Both the position numbers and the translations under genes were made by a program. Positions 10,257-21,700 of a stretch of 64,000 nt of DNA are shown here, piece by piece (position 1 is the first letter of the stretch; each line of letters begins with the position of its first letter). The DNA is from Limnanthes douglasii subsp. nivea. Its lineage: Eukaryota > Streptophyta > Magnoliopsida > Brassicales > Limnanthaceae. Under the pieces are notes generated by a model. It was not told the DNA's origin. It was given only the letters and a program-made list of their open reading frames with translations, and made no database searches. The stretch covers positions 188,168,958-188,232,957 of the forward strand of contig JAUPFV010000005.1 in NCBI GenBank assembly GCA_036936605.1, written 5' to 3'.

Positions 10257-10484
10257 TAGGATTTTTTTTTCTCGGAGAGAAACCGCAGCCGCTATTCAGA
10301 ATGCAATGAGTGCGCACAGGGTAAACCCTCAGTCTGACGCGATAGCCTGCAAACCAACGCCAGAAGGTAAAGCACACAAGGTGACAGGCTCGGCCGAGAA
10401 AGCGTATGTAGAGGAGGGACTCGAACTCATGACTTTTGGTCACAAGCATACCATACTCAACCAACTTGGTTACCCCTTTAGGAG
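10257..10484 (-). mobile_element. SINE copy A (tRNA-derived)
   Basis: Reverse-oriented copy of the SINE seen in full at 49019-49259. On the - strand it carries the A-box-like AACCAAGTTGG, the B-box-like GAGTTCGAGTCCC, then CTCGGCCGAGCCTGTCACC, TTCTGGCGTTGGTTTGCAGG, GAGGGTTTACCC and GCGGCTGCGG, ending in a short A-run. An 8-base direct repeat CCCGAAAT flanks it at 10249-10256 and 10485-10492 and may be the target-site duplication. Confidence 0.8.
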
Positions 10485-10492
10485 CCCGAAAT

Positions 10493-10809
10493 GAAAACTT
10501 TGTACTTCTCAATCGGGAGATTACTAACATCACCAACTCTCAAGCGGAGCGAGGCGGTGCCTCGAGTGGAACAGGTAGAGCAATAACAGTCGACCGTCAA
10601 CTAACATTTATCAGCCTCCCATCACTCGGAGCGGGGCGGTGCGCACAGTCTAAAATTTCATGGGTTTAGAGGAGCAAATTTTGGGAACACGTGATTAAGA
10701 TTCCGCCAGTACTATGGCTGAAAGCCGTGGATGTAACACTCAGAAAAGGAAAACTCAAGAGCAGGTTTGTTGTGCAGGTCGGCAGCAATGTAGAAGGATG
10801 AAAAGGTTC
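10493..10809. other. Unclassified sequence between two SINE copies
   Basis: Relatively GC-rich, with phrases such as GGAGCGGGGCGGTGCG and a repeated GAGCGAGGCGGTGC / GAGCGGGGCGGTGC pair about 90 bases apart. Probably the continuation of the 9761-10256 segment. No gene recognised. Confidence 0.3.
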
Positions 10810-10975
10810 TCGAAGGGTAGTCGAGTTAGTTGAATAAGGCATGATTGTGATCATAGTCATCAGTTCGAGCCCTTCTATATACATTTTTTCGGCTGAACCT
10901 GTTATATTGGCGTTGGTTTGCAGGTTATTGCGTCGCACTCATGAATAGTGGCTGCGGGTTCCTTCTGAAAAAAAT
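10810..10975 (+). mobile_element. SINE copy B, internally deleted
   Basis: Forward copy of the same SINE. GGGTAGTCGAGTTAGTTG (A-box region) is followed by CATCAGTTCGAGCCC (B box), TTTTTTCGGCTGAACCTG, GGCGTTGGTTTGCAGGTTA and GTGGCTGCGGGTTCCTTCTG with a terminal A-run. The central GAGGGTTTACCC part is missing, and divergence is higher than in copies A and D. Confidence 0.75.
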
Positions 10976-10999
10976 ATGAAAATTGAGCCTTAAAAGAAC

Positions 11000-11530
11000 G
11001 ACTTAATAAGGCTTGCTAAGAGGCTTAGTTGGCAGAAAAAATACAAAAAATACTCTATAGAGGATGAAAAAAGAGAGTCGTTGAAGTGAAAACTGAAATC
11101 TTAATGGTCCGGTTCGCGCTTCCATCTTAAAAACCGAAATTGGTAAGAAATCGAAACCGGTTCGGAACCGACCTGATAAAAACCGATAGAACCGATAAAT
11201 AATCACACCAATAGAACCGATAAATAATCGCACCAATAAAACCGTTGGAATCGATTTCTTTTTAACCAGCCAAAATTAATAGTTAATTTTGAAGATTAAT
11301 TTTTAAATTTAAATTTATATGTTATTTATTTAAGTAAAGAAAGTTCAAAAAATAAATTATGATTTAATTTAATTTAAAGGAGCCACACATCAGACCGATA
11401 AAGAATAAAAACAGACTGAAATAGAATCTAAATGAAATTCGAGTTGAACCGAACTCATCAAACCAATCTAAACCGAAAATTTAACCGTCTGGTTTGATCC
11501 AACTGGTAAGCTTAGTTGTCCAATCCGATC
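11000..11530. mobile_element. Non-autonomous hAT-like element (MITE) with AACCGG subterminal repeats
   Basis: About 0.5 kb without coding capacity. Its left end is rich in GGTCCGGTTCG, AAACCGGTTCGGAACCG and repeated AACCGATAGAACCGATAAATAATC units. Its right end has GAGTTGAACCGAACTC, AACCGAAAATTTAACCG and TCTGGTTTGATCC. Such facing AACCG/CGGTT arrays are typical of plant hAT-derived MITEs. Exact termini and target duplication were not established. Confidence 0.5.
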
Positions 11531-12025
11531 TCTTAAAATTAGAAAACAGTAGTAGAAATCAAGATTGGATTTGCAAATCAGGTTGAAAAGTATATTAAAA
11601 TTTAAACATTTTGAAAAAAAAGATGATAAATTTCTCTTTATAGACTAGCAGCTCTTTTATCAACATTTTAGTTTTATAGTTTTATCTTTCCTACTCAGAA
11701 GTTTGTTTAAGAAAACATGACTCAGAATCAAAATCAATGAAAAATGTTTAAGCTTTTGAGATAATCAAAAAGTTTTTATAGAAAATAAACTTAATTTAAA
11801 AAGAAAATAATCACACAATTTCGTCTCAAGTAAACAGCTCTGCGCATATGTTACTTCGACAACAGATTCCACACTATGGTCAACAGTAAAACAAATTACA
11901 ACACTTGAATTACTATCTAGAATCTACTGGCTCACGGCCAGAAGCGATTCTCTAGATGAACTTTGCTTATAATGAGTGTCAATTAATGATTCTGTTGACA
12001 GATCACTAACTTTTTGTTTGTCGAT
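11531..12025. other. AT-rich sequence without recognised features
   Basis: No open frame, tandem repeat or element signature seen. Confidence 0.5.
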
Positions 12026-12285
12026 CTAAGACGAATATCCTAAGGTTATGCTTACATTTTTATTACTTGCTTCTCTGACATTGGAGTCAGAAGCCTTCTT
12101 GAGTACTACATCTGAATGATTTGCTTCCTTGCCAATATTTTCTTCTTCACTGATTTCCTCGTTCGAGACCATGCACGTAAGAATATCATAATGAGAACCA
12201 CTAGCACATGCGCTTCCATTTTTAATTTTGAAAGATTCCAAAAACAAAGCGGTTTGCTTAGTTCCAGAAGTATCCGCACTAACGG
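12026..12285 (-). pseudogene. Host gene remnant, downstream part
   Basis: On the - strand one frame stays open from about 12290 to the stop at 12026. It begins EEPVSADTSGTKQTALFLESF and includes ILTCMVSNEEISEEENIGKE. The frame closes exactly where the copia-like LTR begins. The hydrophilic, acidic composition and the similar frame on the other side of the LTR (13106-12936) suggest one exon split by the insertion. The product is not recognised. Confidence 0.4.
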
Positions 12286-12295
12286 GTTCTTCCTA

Positions 12296-12935
12296 TGTGG
12301 GAATCTAATTATCATATGAGCTAAGCCCAATTTGGATAACACATAGGATTTTGGTTTATGTATAAATATATATTTATACCGTGTCTTTCGGTGATGAGCA
12401 TCATGTTCTATAGTGCAGTTTTTGAGAGAAAAAGGTGATTCGAGGCGGAACTTTGTGTTTTCAATCGGATTGTCTCCGGTTGTCCGATCGGCTTCAATTT
12501 TGGTGAGAAGGCTCGTCTATTTGTCCTCTACAATCTGTCAAGAGGGTTTTTGATTTGGAGTCATCTAAATGTGTTTTTCGATCATCTTCTTTTAACTGCG
12601 TTCTGGGGATATTTCAGTGAGTTTTGTGATTTCGGTTCACTATCTTGTGTATTGGGGTTGTGTATGAAGTTGTCATACTTTGAGTGGTGTATACTCTAGT
12701 TTTATCTAGAGAATAGTTTTGTAACCCATCTTCTGATAGTGAATATTTGGTTGGACTCCGAAATGAGTCCCGTGGTTTTTACTTCCTACACTGGAAAGGT
12801 TTTCCACGTAAAAAAGTGTTCTGTGTTGTTTGCACTTATTTTATTCAGATTTGATATTTTGTTTGGGATCGTTATCTCTATCATACTTGATACAAGAAGG
12901 AAGATTTCGTTTGTGCTTTTATTTCTTGTCACAAA
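12296..12935 (+). repeat. Ty1/copia-like LTR (solo)
   Basis: Begins near TGTGGGAATC and contains a TATA box (GTATAAATATATA, about 12360). Its late part is typical of plant copia LTRs: TCTCCGGTTGTCCGATCGG; AGTTTTATCTAGAGAATAG; GAAATGAGTCCCGTGGTTTT; ACTGGAAAGGTTTTCCACGT. No primer site, gag or pol follows, so it is read as a solo LTR. The exact end and the target duplication could not be fixed. Confidence 0.6.
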
Positions 12936-13190
12936 CTGCATAACCGGAAGCACACAATCAACTTGTATACCAGAAACAGAACTTCCCATATTGTTTCCAT
13001 CAAGTGATTCAGTTGCAAAAGTGTTAGTCTTATCTTGATTAGCCATACTGTCTTCCATTTTCCAGCTACATTTACAAGAGTCGTAATTATGTATATTACA
13101 GTTCAAGAAGCTTTATTTCCCTCGGTTATTTCATTAAGCACCTTTCGGGCAGTAACCAAACAGTCGCATATAGAGTCTAATATAATTAAA
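12936..13190 (-). pseudogene. Host gene remnant, upstream part
   Basis: On the - strand the frame MEDSMANQDKTNTFATES then GSSVSGIQVDCVLP leads up to the LTR. A little further upstream, in another frame, ICDCLVTARKVLNEITEGN is visible (about 13170-13115). Unknown plant protein, interrupted by the LTR at 12296-12935. Confidence 0.35.
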
Positions 13191-14239
13191 CCTTTGGCCT
13201 TTAACCACCTCGATCAAATTCACAAAAGAGGATTGCCCCCTAGATCAAAATTGCAATCACCTATTTCAATTCTTTTAACATAATATATAGCCATTCATTC
13301 GCCTGCAGTCAATTGAAAACCTCCTCTCTGTCTTTGAATTTGATTGAACTTTTCAAATGATAATGACTTCCTCTTCCCAACCCTACAACCAGTCATCATT
13401 GGGATTTTCATATTCTTTAGCATGTCTTCATTTTTGCAGCACGATCGGTGTAGTAGAATAAGCGATAACTTTATTATGAGACGTTTTCATGAATGCTCTA
13501 CTCCTCGACATTGAAAATTTTAGTTCTTGTCGTGTTTTTAGTTATTTAGCATCGACGCGCTTTTTTTAACCTCACTATTATATTCATATTCTAGCTTGTT
13601 AGCAGAAAAAATAAGATCGATAACTGGTGATGTATGAACATGAAACTTCTTAACTGGTCATGATTACTACTTTAGATGGCACTAGTCTAACTTTGCATTT
13701 ATCCATTATAAAGCTGTATCGATTTGTTCTACCATCATAACTAGAATTCCTTTTAAATTGTCATGAACGTCCTACACTAGATAACAAACGTCAATAGTAA
13801 CTACGCCGCACCATGCTATATCTTTATATTTAATAATAGAAAATGATATTAGAAAACATCTAAAAACTGTTACCTCGTTGTACCCTATGAGCCGTGACAA
13901 TATTTAAGGGTTTGGAAAAGCTTCAGTCTTCAATGTGAGTTTCTAAACAACCTCTTCAGAAATCAGATTCTCATAACTATTCGAATTAATTGTGAAACAT
14001 GCTTCGTGTATCTGCGTAGCGGGAAATAGAGCTCTGATGCAGTGAAATATAAAAAACAAAGGATAACAAAAAGCCTTGTGCATCTATGTTTCTGCTTCTT
14101 CTGTCATGTTTTGCTTGAACAACTATGTTTTTCTTGTTTACTTTTCCTGACTTCTTGTCAGCTTTGATTCATTATTCCGATCTCTGCATCATCAATGGAA
14201 ACAAGGTAACAAAACCTGAGCAATGATCAAGAATTCTCT
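13191..14239. other. AT-rich sequence without recognised genes
   Basis: No supported gene. The last part before 14240 may contain the 5' untranslated region of LINE L1-A, whose start could not be located. Confidence 0.5.
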
Positions 14240-14243
14240 CTCC

Positions 14244-14940
14244 TACAGAATAATGTCAACCAAAGAAAAGAGAAATCTTTTCCAACTACTCAAACAACTT
14301 ATGCAGATCTTTTTAAACCAATTCAATCTAACAAGAAATTCAATCCAGAATCAATCAGTCATAAGATAAACCATATCTCGGTGCAACTTTCTAAACATGA
14401 CAAGGAAACTCTTATATGAGCACCAAAATTTCCCTAATTGGTAAATTCTCAATAGGTATCCGTAAAAGATCTATACTAACTAAGTTCTTGAGTGATCTAA
14501 ATTTGGCAGGTGACTGTAACATCTTAGATTGAGATTTTTATCATATTCTGATGGAGTTTAACCTTAAGGAAGATATAAGCAAGATTTGGCCGACATTTGT
14601 GTGGACTATTGGTCACTCTATCACGAGGATTCTGAAATGGACGCCTACATTCAACACCAAAAGAGAGTGCCCAATAACCCATGTTTGGCTAAAGAATCAA
14701 ATTAGAAAATAAAAAGAGAGAATCACCATTTGAAAGAGCAGATAAACAAGAATATCAATGGAGATGAAACAATAGAAGTCATTCAATCCCTTGATAATGA
14801 CTATGGTGTATCTTCATCAGACATATCTAATACCAGCTCTACTGGAAATCACATACCTAACCAAAGGGAGAATCCCAATAACACCCATCTTGAAGAAGAA
14901 AGAAATAGATACGAGTTTTCAAAATATTATAAATAGAAAG
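14244..14940 (+). pseudogene. L1-A ORF1 (DUF4283 RNA-binding protein)
   Basis: LINE ORF1 proteins bind the element RNA. Visible blocks are TTYADLFKPIQ (about 14297-14330) near the N-terminus and the DUF4283 region: LIGKFSIGI, then LNLAGDCNILD, SKIWPTFVWTIG and RILKWTPTFNTKRECPI (about 14440-14690). Stops and frame changes occur inside the domain. A zinc knuckle was not found; the following 14730-14936 stretch is a hydrophilic tail rich in N, E and S. Confidence 0.65.
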
Positions 14941-15034
14941 TTGAAACAGGCAAGAAACAATAAGAAAAAGTACTATATCCTCATTAAGTCTTTGCAGTTC
15001 ACAGATCTTAGAAGATCCACCCTTAAAAGTCCAT

Positions 15035-18000
15035 ATGATTAAAATTCTAAACTGGAACATTTGTGGAGTTGGAAACAAAGTTTTTGTTTGTATATTAGGC
15101 TTCTTATCATCAAATAACCTATGATTAATCTTAATCGTCAAGAGCTTATTGCTAATAAGCTGGATTTTGATAATTTTACATCTAATGTTTCCAACAAAAT
15201 ATGGTTCTTTTAGAAGGAAGAGTTCAAGAATAAAGTTCTGTTTGACCATGAGCAATGTCTTCATACTGAAGTTAGACTTTATATCCTAAACAAAATCTTC
15301 TACTTAACCTCTGTCTACGCTAAATGTCAAAGGAACAATAAAGTTAATCTTTGGGAGACCCTGAGAATAACATCTAATACTGTTAATGAATGGCTTGCTT
15401 TGGTGATTTTAATAATACAAGCTCTCCTTTAAAGCATCTTGGTTGTACATCTTTCAACAATCAAAGTGCCAATTATTTCAATGAAATGATCCAAGACTTT
15501 GTCTTGAATATGTATAATACATTGGAACTAAGTATTCATGGACTAACCAGACTAAATGAAGACGCCTAGATAGAGCCATCTATAATCAAGCTTGGACATA
15601 CTACTTTTATGACACTAAAGTCACCCATATGGCTTGCATGTGTTGTGATCATACTCCACTGAGTATCAACACTATAAAAGACAGTTTCAAGCATAACTCG
15701 AGTTTTAAGTTTTTGAATGTGTGGACTCTTGAGAACAATTTTCTTAGTCTTGTGGAATCTAACTCGAATCAAGCGATGGAAGGTTACCCATATTTATCTT
15801 ATGGAACAAAGTTAAAAGGCTCAGAGTGGCCTTAAAGGAATAGAACAAGAACAATTTTGGCAATATTTTTAAAACTTTCCTAACCACTGAAGATTCTGTC
15901 AAATAAATGCAAGGAACTCTGCCAAAATTTGAACAACCCTGAAGACAGAAATAATCTTGCTAAAGCTGAGGCAGATTATGTTCTTGCTTTAAGTATGAAG
16001 AAGAATTTATGGTTTCAAAAATGCTACTTTTCTTAAATACGGGATGGTGATAGAATTAAGAAGTTTTTCCACAACTATGTCAATAAGAAGATAAGAAGAA
16101 ACACGATTTCAAGCATAAAAATCAACAACAATTGGATTTCAGAAGAGGATCAAATCAATTTTTCTGTTAAAATTTTACTTTAAGGATATTCCATCATCCC
16201 CTTCTTGATAAAGATGAAAAAGATGATTGTATGAATGAAAAATTGTTTAATCTAATTCGTAAAATTGTAATAATACAGATAATACCTTATTTGTTGCTGC
16301 TCCAATAGAAGATGAAATCCGCAGAATAATACAAAGCTCCAAAGCCTCCAATGCAGCAGAAATCGATGGATTCAACAGATGTTTATTCTTAACTTGCTGG
16401 AAGATCATTAAAGAATACCTCTTGAATACTATGAAGTATTTCATCCTTGAGAAAAACATTCCCAAAGGTGTAATGGTAACTAGCATATGCTTAACCCTAA
16501 AGACCATCAATCCTTCTTGTTGGAAATACTTCAGCCCCATAAACTTGTGCACGATTCTAAACAAAATTATGTCATCTATATTGAAAAATAGATTGAGTAA
16601 TATGCTTCATAATATTATTTCAAATGTGCATGGTGCCTATGTGGAAAATAGATCTATAAAATACAACATACTTATTGTGAATGAGCTAATTCATGACCTG
16701 AAAAGAAGTCCTAAGGCTGGTAACATTATGATAAAAGTTAACATGTTGAAAGATTTCGATAATCTTTCTCACAACTTTATCATGAAGGTTCTCAAGTCAT
16801 TTGGATTCAATAACAGATTTATCAGTTTGATAAGAAACATAATTAAGTATGTCCATGTCTCTATTATCATCAATGGTAAAACTATTTTCAGACTGAAAGA
16901 GATGTGATACAAGGAGACCCATTGTCTCCTAGTCTATTCATCATAGCTGAAGAAGTCTTCATTAGAGGCATAAAATCTATGTTTGAGAATAATAAAACCC
17001 TGAAATACTCTTGCAGAAGCAACATTAGTATTCATTGTCTTATTTTTGCCAATGACATTCTTATATTTACTAACAGATTAGCTTCTTTTATGCAAACAAT
17101 ATGTGATTTCTTACAAAATTATCAGGATATCGTTGGGAAAATAATAAACAAGGAAAAGACCTTGATTATCACATCCAGAAATCTACACCAAGACATGATC
17201 AACAATATGACTATCCAAACTTGTTTTAGTATTGACCATCTACCTACTTTTTACTTGGGCATACCTCTCAACACTAATAACAATAAGAGAAACTATTATC
17301 CTCTTTTGGATAATATCATAACCAAAATTACTGACTGGGAAAGCAAACACCTTTTTTTTACGGTGGTAGACTAATGCTAATCAATTCTGTTCTAATTGCA
17401 ATTCCTTCTTATTTGATGCAAAGTCTACTGTTGCCTAAGAAAATCATCTCTCAAATTGAAAGACTTCTTAACAAATTTATGTGGGGATCCAGAAATGACA
17501 ACAACAAAATACATTGGTCAAGCTGGCCAAACAATTGTAAAGGTTCTGTGAAGGAAACCTCAATATAAGATGCCTTAATGACATTCAAAAGGCACATTCT
17601 TGTAAGCTTTGGATCAAATTTAGAGTGAATAAGACACTTTGGAAAAACTTTCTTCACAATATATATTGCAGAGACATGCTAACCCCTTCAATTAAATTAT
17701 TATAAAAAAGGCTCTCATACTTGGAAGAGGCTGCCTAAAATCAAGAGTTATGCTAAAAGTCATATCGGGTGGAAGATATGAAAAATCAACATGGATTTTT
17801 GGATGGACAAGCGGTTGACAAGTCCTCTCTCATTCAGTTTGAAAATAACATAGACAACAGTTGGTTCAATGATGCTCAAGTCAACTTTTACTGGAACAAC
17901 AACGAATATAATATGAACAAAATAATCCCTCTTATTTCTCCTAATAAATATAATCTGATCTCTAAGTTATTTATTAATAATCAGGAGAATGAAACTTTTG

Positions 18001-18480
18001 TTTGGAACCTATCTAAAGATGGATGCTTTAACTTTAAAGTCACAATAACAATATTAGGATTAGATACAACCATTCTTCCTTATATGTTAAGATATGGAAC
18101 CATATAACTCCTAAAAAAGTTACTTTTTACAATGGAGGTTGATTAGAAATCTTCTCCATACTAATTTAATTATGCAATCTAAGCACATTTATAATGCGTC
18201 TAAGTGCAAATTTTGCAGAAACTCTGAGACAAGTAACCATTTATTCGTATCATGTTTGTTTTCTTGGAGCATGTGGTCTTAATTTACAGATTTATTCAAG
18301 ATTAAGTTCAGCAAATTTATGACTACTATACATTTACTAAGGTGTTGATTCTCATCTTCTCCAAGTAATGACATAACCAAGAATCCAAATAATGAGGGGC
18401 TTAAATCGTAATATATTAGAATCTCCATAACTTTAACTGATTTTTTCTGCCTCATTTGGAAATATTAAACTTTTTTTATC
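15035..18480 (+). pseudogene. L1-A ORF2 (endonuclease, reverse transcriptase, zf-RVT)
   Basis: Starts at ATG 15035 with MIKILNWNICGVGNKV, the usual start of a LINE apurinic-type endonuclease. GDFN (about 15405), RRLDRA (about 15560-15580) and the final endonuclease motif, seen as CDHTPL in place of SDHxPL (about 15645), follow. RT runs through about 16300-17560 with GPDGF-type, QGDPLSPSLFII (16912-16947) and the catalytic motif FANDILIF in place of FADD (about 17046-17070). Motif A reads KVNMLKDFD with N in place of the catalytic D. The zf-RVT finger ends NHLFVSCLFSWSMW. Two catalytic aspartates are asparagine, and many stops are present. Confidence 0.85.
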
Positions 18481-19087
18481 ATGACCTTTTTATTGAATAA
18501 GAAAATCACGAACATCTATTGAAACTAAATAATAGAATAATAGTTTTTTATATATACATTTGATTTATCAAGCATATGTCTAAATAATCCAAAGTTTATA
18601 TATGAGTCACTGATCAAGTATATGTCTAAATAATTCAAAGTTTATATATGAGTTAGTGATGAATTAAAATATGGTTACATGAGAAAAAAACATTTATAGT
18701 ATTTATCATAGAAATGTGTAAAATCAAAAGCCTTCTAGTTGAGATATGTTCTTACTTATATATCATTTATCATTATCATGCCTATCCGATGTGAGAATTT
18801 AGTCGCACCTAACAAAATCTACTCTTTTTACCTCCCCTCAGTTGACTTGCATCTGCTCACTCTAATTAGGTTGCGTTAGGAATCAACATCTGAGCCATGA
18901 AGCTTTACAATAGATCTATCTACTCACTCTTATTAGAGCATATTAGATGTTCCTTAGTGTCACTTCAATTAAGTTACACCATCTTGATACACTACAATCA
19001 AGTTAATTTGCTTGATGAGTATGACTGATGGTTCATCATATTCGACACCCAAGAATTACATCCATATCATGTTTCGTCCAAGTATGG
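18481..19087. other. Unassigned sequence left of the copia primer site
   Basis: AT-rich, with a short duplicated phrase (AAGCATATGTCTAAATAATCCAAAGTTTATATATGA appears twice in near-identical form, about 18570 and 18613). From 18770 to 19080 it is richer in GC, possibly the leader of the nested copia-like fragment. No coding region recognised. Confidence 0.4.
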
Positions 19088-19102
19088 AGTTCTGATACCA
19101 AC
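19088..19102 (-). other. Copia primer-binding site (tRNA-Met type)
   Basis: On the - strand the LTR end CCAACA is followed by GTTGGTATCAGAAC, matching the TGGTATCAGAGC primer site of plant Ty1/copia elements with one change. Confidence 0.75.
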
Positions 19103-19680
19103 TGTTGGACCTAAATAGTAGTATATCAACCACCCACAAGATCAAATTCAAGAGAACCAACCAAATAAACAAAAATTTCAATTCAACAATAATGATTCAA
19201 CAATTTATTAACAAAATAAAATTACAAACCCAATCACGGAAAAATATTAAACGGTAAAATAAATTAAGACATAACATTTGTAATTGGAAAAACCTCTTCA
19301 ATGTGAAGGGTAAAAACGACAAGTTTTATTTAGAATCTACCAAACACACTTCTATTATTATGATAAGTTGAGAGTAAAAGTATATCTAATTCAATTTAAT
19401 AAATATCTTCAATCCACCAACAATTTTAAACATAATAAATTAACAAAAAAAGAGAAGCAAAAATAAAAAATAATCCAAAAAACGACTCCATTATTCGAAT
19501 AGTATTTTCTCTTGAACCATAACACAAAATTACAATCCAACCAGTAAGATTGAAACCTTGGATATTCCAAACATGCTGTCTAAAATTAAAAAAAAGGACA
19601 CCATTTAACCATTCATTGAATCTTTTTACCATGGTTTTTTTTCTTCAAAGAATCCGAAAATAATTTTTTTCCTATACAAA
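19103..19680 (-). repeat. Copia-A LTR, truncated copy nested in L1-A
   Basis: Same LTR family as the copia element at 49602-53790. Shared phrases on the - strand are CTCAACTTATCATAAT, GATTCTAAATAAAACTT-like, TTTACCGTTTAATA and GTGGTTGATATACTA. It ends at the primer site (19102), so it is a 5' LTR. The internal gag-pol is missing on its downstream side. The U3 end cannot be placed past about 19640. Confidence 0.65.
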
Positions 19681-19752
19681 TTTACCTCTGGGTAAATAGG
19701 GGAGGCACCCCCCCCCCACCCCCTTGCCCCATAGTAAATCCGCCCCTGTCTC
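19681..19752 (-). other. Possible DNA-transposon terminus with C-tract
   Basis: Read on the - strand, CAGGGGCGGATTTACTATGG starts at about 19749 and is followed by a GGGGCAAGGGGG run. CAGGGGCGGA starts are common at the ends of plant hAT-type and similar elements. Only this end is visible and no partner repeat was found, so it may be a small relic that cut the LTR. Confidence 0.3.
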
Positions 19753-20019
19753 GAATCAAGGTCCATATTAAAACTATTTTTCCAATCATCATAAATGGAC
19801 AACCTGGTAAACCAGATACAAAGTGAAGATGAAAGGCAGTTCCTTCTCTCCTATTCAATCTATTAACCATATTAAATTCATGATTTATAGTCTTGATCAA
19901 TATAACATTCTTAAGCAGAAATACACGAATAAATCTAAGAATGCAGCTATATTGATGGACTATATCAAACACATCAATTTAAGCAAAAAAGTAACGTACC
20001 TGACTTAGAAGCCTCAAAT

Positions 20020-20450
20020 ACCTGGCAGATGGAAGCTCAACACCGACCGTAGTTGCCTTCCCACTAGTGAATCCAGTGGAGGCATCTTCATTCGTGATAG
20101 TAATGGTAGCACCATCCATGGTTACAACAACCTCTATAGAAAGCTATCTCCAATCCAAGTTGAAGTTACGACCCTACATGACGACCTTCTCATTTGCAAG
20201 ATAGAAGGACTCAATAAAATGACATCGAATCAGATTCGAAAATTCTTGTTACTCTTCTCTCTTCTGGAAAATATCCGTCGTTTTCGATTATATTCTCAAG
20301 AGTACTAGAAAATTGATCTCCCCTTCTATGAATCTAAGTTTTATCTTTATAGAGAAAAACCAAGCGGCCGACTGGCTCACAAGGTGGACTCTGAACTGTA
20401 AGATGAAGATGGATTATCCAAACTTCCAGGCTCACAATATGCTCGAATCT
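20020..20450 (+). pseudogene. LINE RNase H domain (L1-A C-terminus)
   Basis: RNase H-like domain found at the C-terminus of many plant L1 ORF2 proteins. Reading GRWKLNTDRSCLP, SSGGIFIRDSNGS, YRKLSPIQVEV and, after frame changes, NQAADWLTRW. The D of KLNTD and the E in VEV sit at the expected catalytic positions. In L1-C, RNase H follows the zinc finger by about 330 bases. Here it follows by about 1.7 kb, because of the nested LTR. From 20450 to 21112 only 3' UTR-like sequence is seen. Confidence 0.6.
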
Positions 20451-21112
20451 ATATGTTTCCTTAAGAGCGTGGGATTAGGTTACATTTAAAGAAACTAACT
20501 TCTAAAATATTATTCAGTCTCTCACTTATCTAATTTCTATCTTATGCATAAATCGTTAGAATAAATTAACTATTTCATTATTATCTCCAGTTTGAAGAAG
20601 AGGATCTTACTTTATTTTGGGACTCGGGCTACCAATCTTATCAATCTTCTCGTTGTCTTCATTCTATCTCCAGAATAATTTGCCATTGTTTTTTCGATTT
20701 GATTGTAACAGTCCACAGTTTTTATTCGATAAGACTAATATCGTATTTTCTGTTTGATTTTTTCAGGATTAATCGTATAGAGATACTTACATATAGCTAA
20801 TTCAAGCTAATTCATCTCCTTGAGCTTTTGTTTGTCTCTCAATTTTTTATAGACTTAGTCAATCTCGATGAAGCTGAAGACTTGGGGCCTCTTCATCTCT
20901 TTTCCTGCTCGTCTTTTGATCTAGAAAGGATATCCAATAAGGAAGTTGTTACTTGGTCTTCTTAATTCAGAGGGAGGGATTTTTAGATTGAAATTTTTGG
21001 CTTCTCTGTGCTTTCCGCCTAAATTTAATTTTGGGCCATATCCTATGTATTACATCCAAATGTACATGTTCTATTAAATCAATAAAATGACGTTAGCTTG
21101 AAAAAGAAAAAC

Positions 21113-21411
21113 GAAAGTTTAGTCTAGGAATTTAAGAACACATTGTTCTCCTAAATACACAGTCTAATGTGTTTTTAACTAAAAACAAGAACAATGAAGC
21201 CTTTAAACGAGGGTTTATTAGATCTGAACGTAATCAAATATCTTTTCTATTTCAATTAAATATTTTAAAAAATAAATAAAAAGGCTAAAGTAGAATCTCG
21301 ACATCTTAAATAGTAGAACAAGATTGTCAAATTTTCCACTAGTCAGTTTCTCCGAAATGTCCGATATAAATACCAACAAATCCAAATCCAACAATCGAAT
21401 CAGCAATATGA
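21113..21411. other. Spacer without recognised features
   Basis: AT-rich, no supported gene. It lies between the 3' end of L1-A and SINE copy C. Confidence 0.5.
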
Positions 21412-21545
21412 TTTACTGAGCCTTGTCACGTTGTGTGGTTTAGCTTCTGGCGTTGGTTTACATACTATTGCGTCAGAACGAGGGTTTACCCTATGCGCAC
21501 TTGTTGAGTAGAGACTGCGGATTCCCTCTGAAAAATAAAATATCA
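21412..21545 (+). mobile_element. SINE copy C, 5'-truncated
   Basis: Matches the body of the full copy at 49019-49259 from ACTGAGCCTTGTCACG through TTCTGGCGTTGGTTTACA, GAGGGTTTACCC and GACTGCGGATTCCCTCTG, ending in AAAAATAAAA. The promoter boxes are missing. 5' truncation is normal for retroposed copies. Confidence 0.75.
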
Positions 21546-21688
21546 TTTACTAGAATATATCCAAAAACAACTACATAATTATAATAATTATAAAATGTTT
21601 GTCTACTTCAATATCAAAATACATTATATTCAATACTTCCCGGTGAACAGTTTAAAAATTATCATTATGTTTTCAGTCCACTTCAAAA

Positions 21689-21700
21689 TACTATGCTATT
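21689..21700. repeat. Target-site duplication, left copy (LINE L1-B)
   Basis: TACTATGCTATT, preceded by AAAA. The identical string follows the poly(A) of L1-B at 30915-30926. Confidence 0.85.

Larger units (their letters stand above)
14240..21112 (+). mobile_element. LINE L1-A (L1-type non-LTR retrotransposon), decayed and interrupted
   Basis: ORF1 with a DUF4283-type domain (about 14280-14940), ORF2 with endonuclease from 15035, reverse transcriptase (about 16300-17560), a zf-RVT finger (about 18130-18290) and a C-terminal RNase H (about 20020-20440). The tail has the LINE-like end CAATAAAATGACGTTAGCTTG followed by an A-rich run (21087-21112). Between the zf-RVT and RNase H parts lie about 1.5 kb of unrelated LTR sequence (about 18480-19750). 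It belongs to the same subfamily as L1-C at 42.5-48.2 kb. Confidence 0.75.

Noticed and set aside
10117..10536. Overlapping open frames of 125 and 99 codons around 10.1-10.5 kb
   Set aside because: Most of the region is the body of SINE copy A, and the frames run through its promoter boxes.
12739..13106. Open frames in both directions across 12.7-13.1 kb as genes in their own right
   Set aside because: They cover the U5 part of the copia-like LTR. Only the flanking part on the - strand (12936-13106) looks gene-like.
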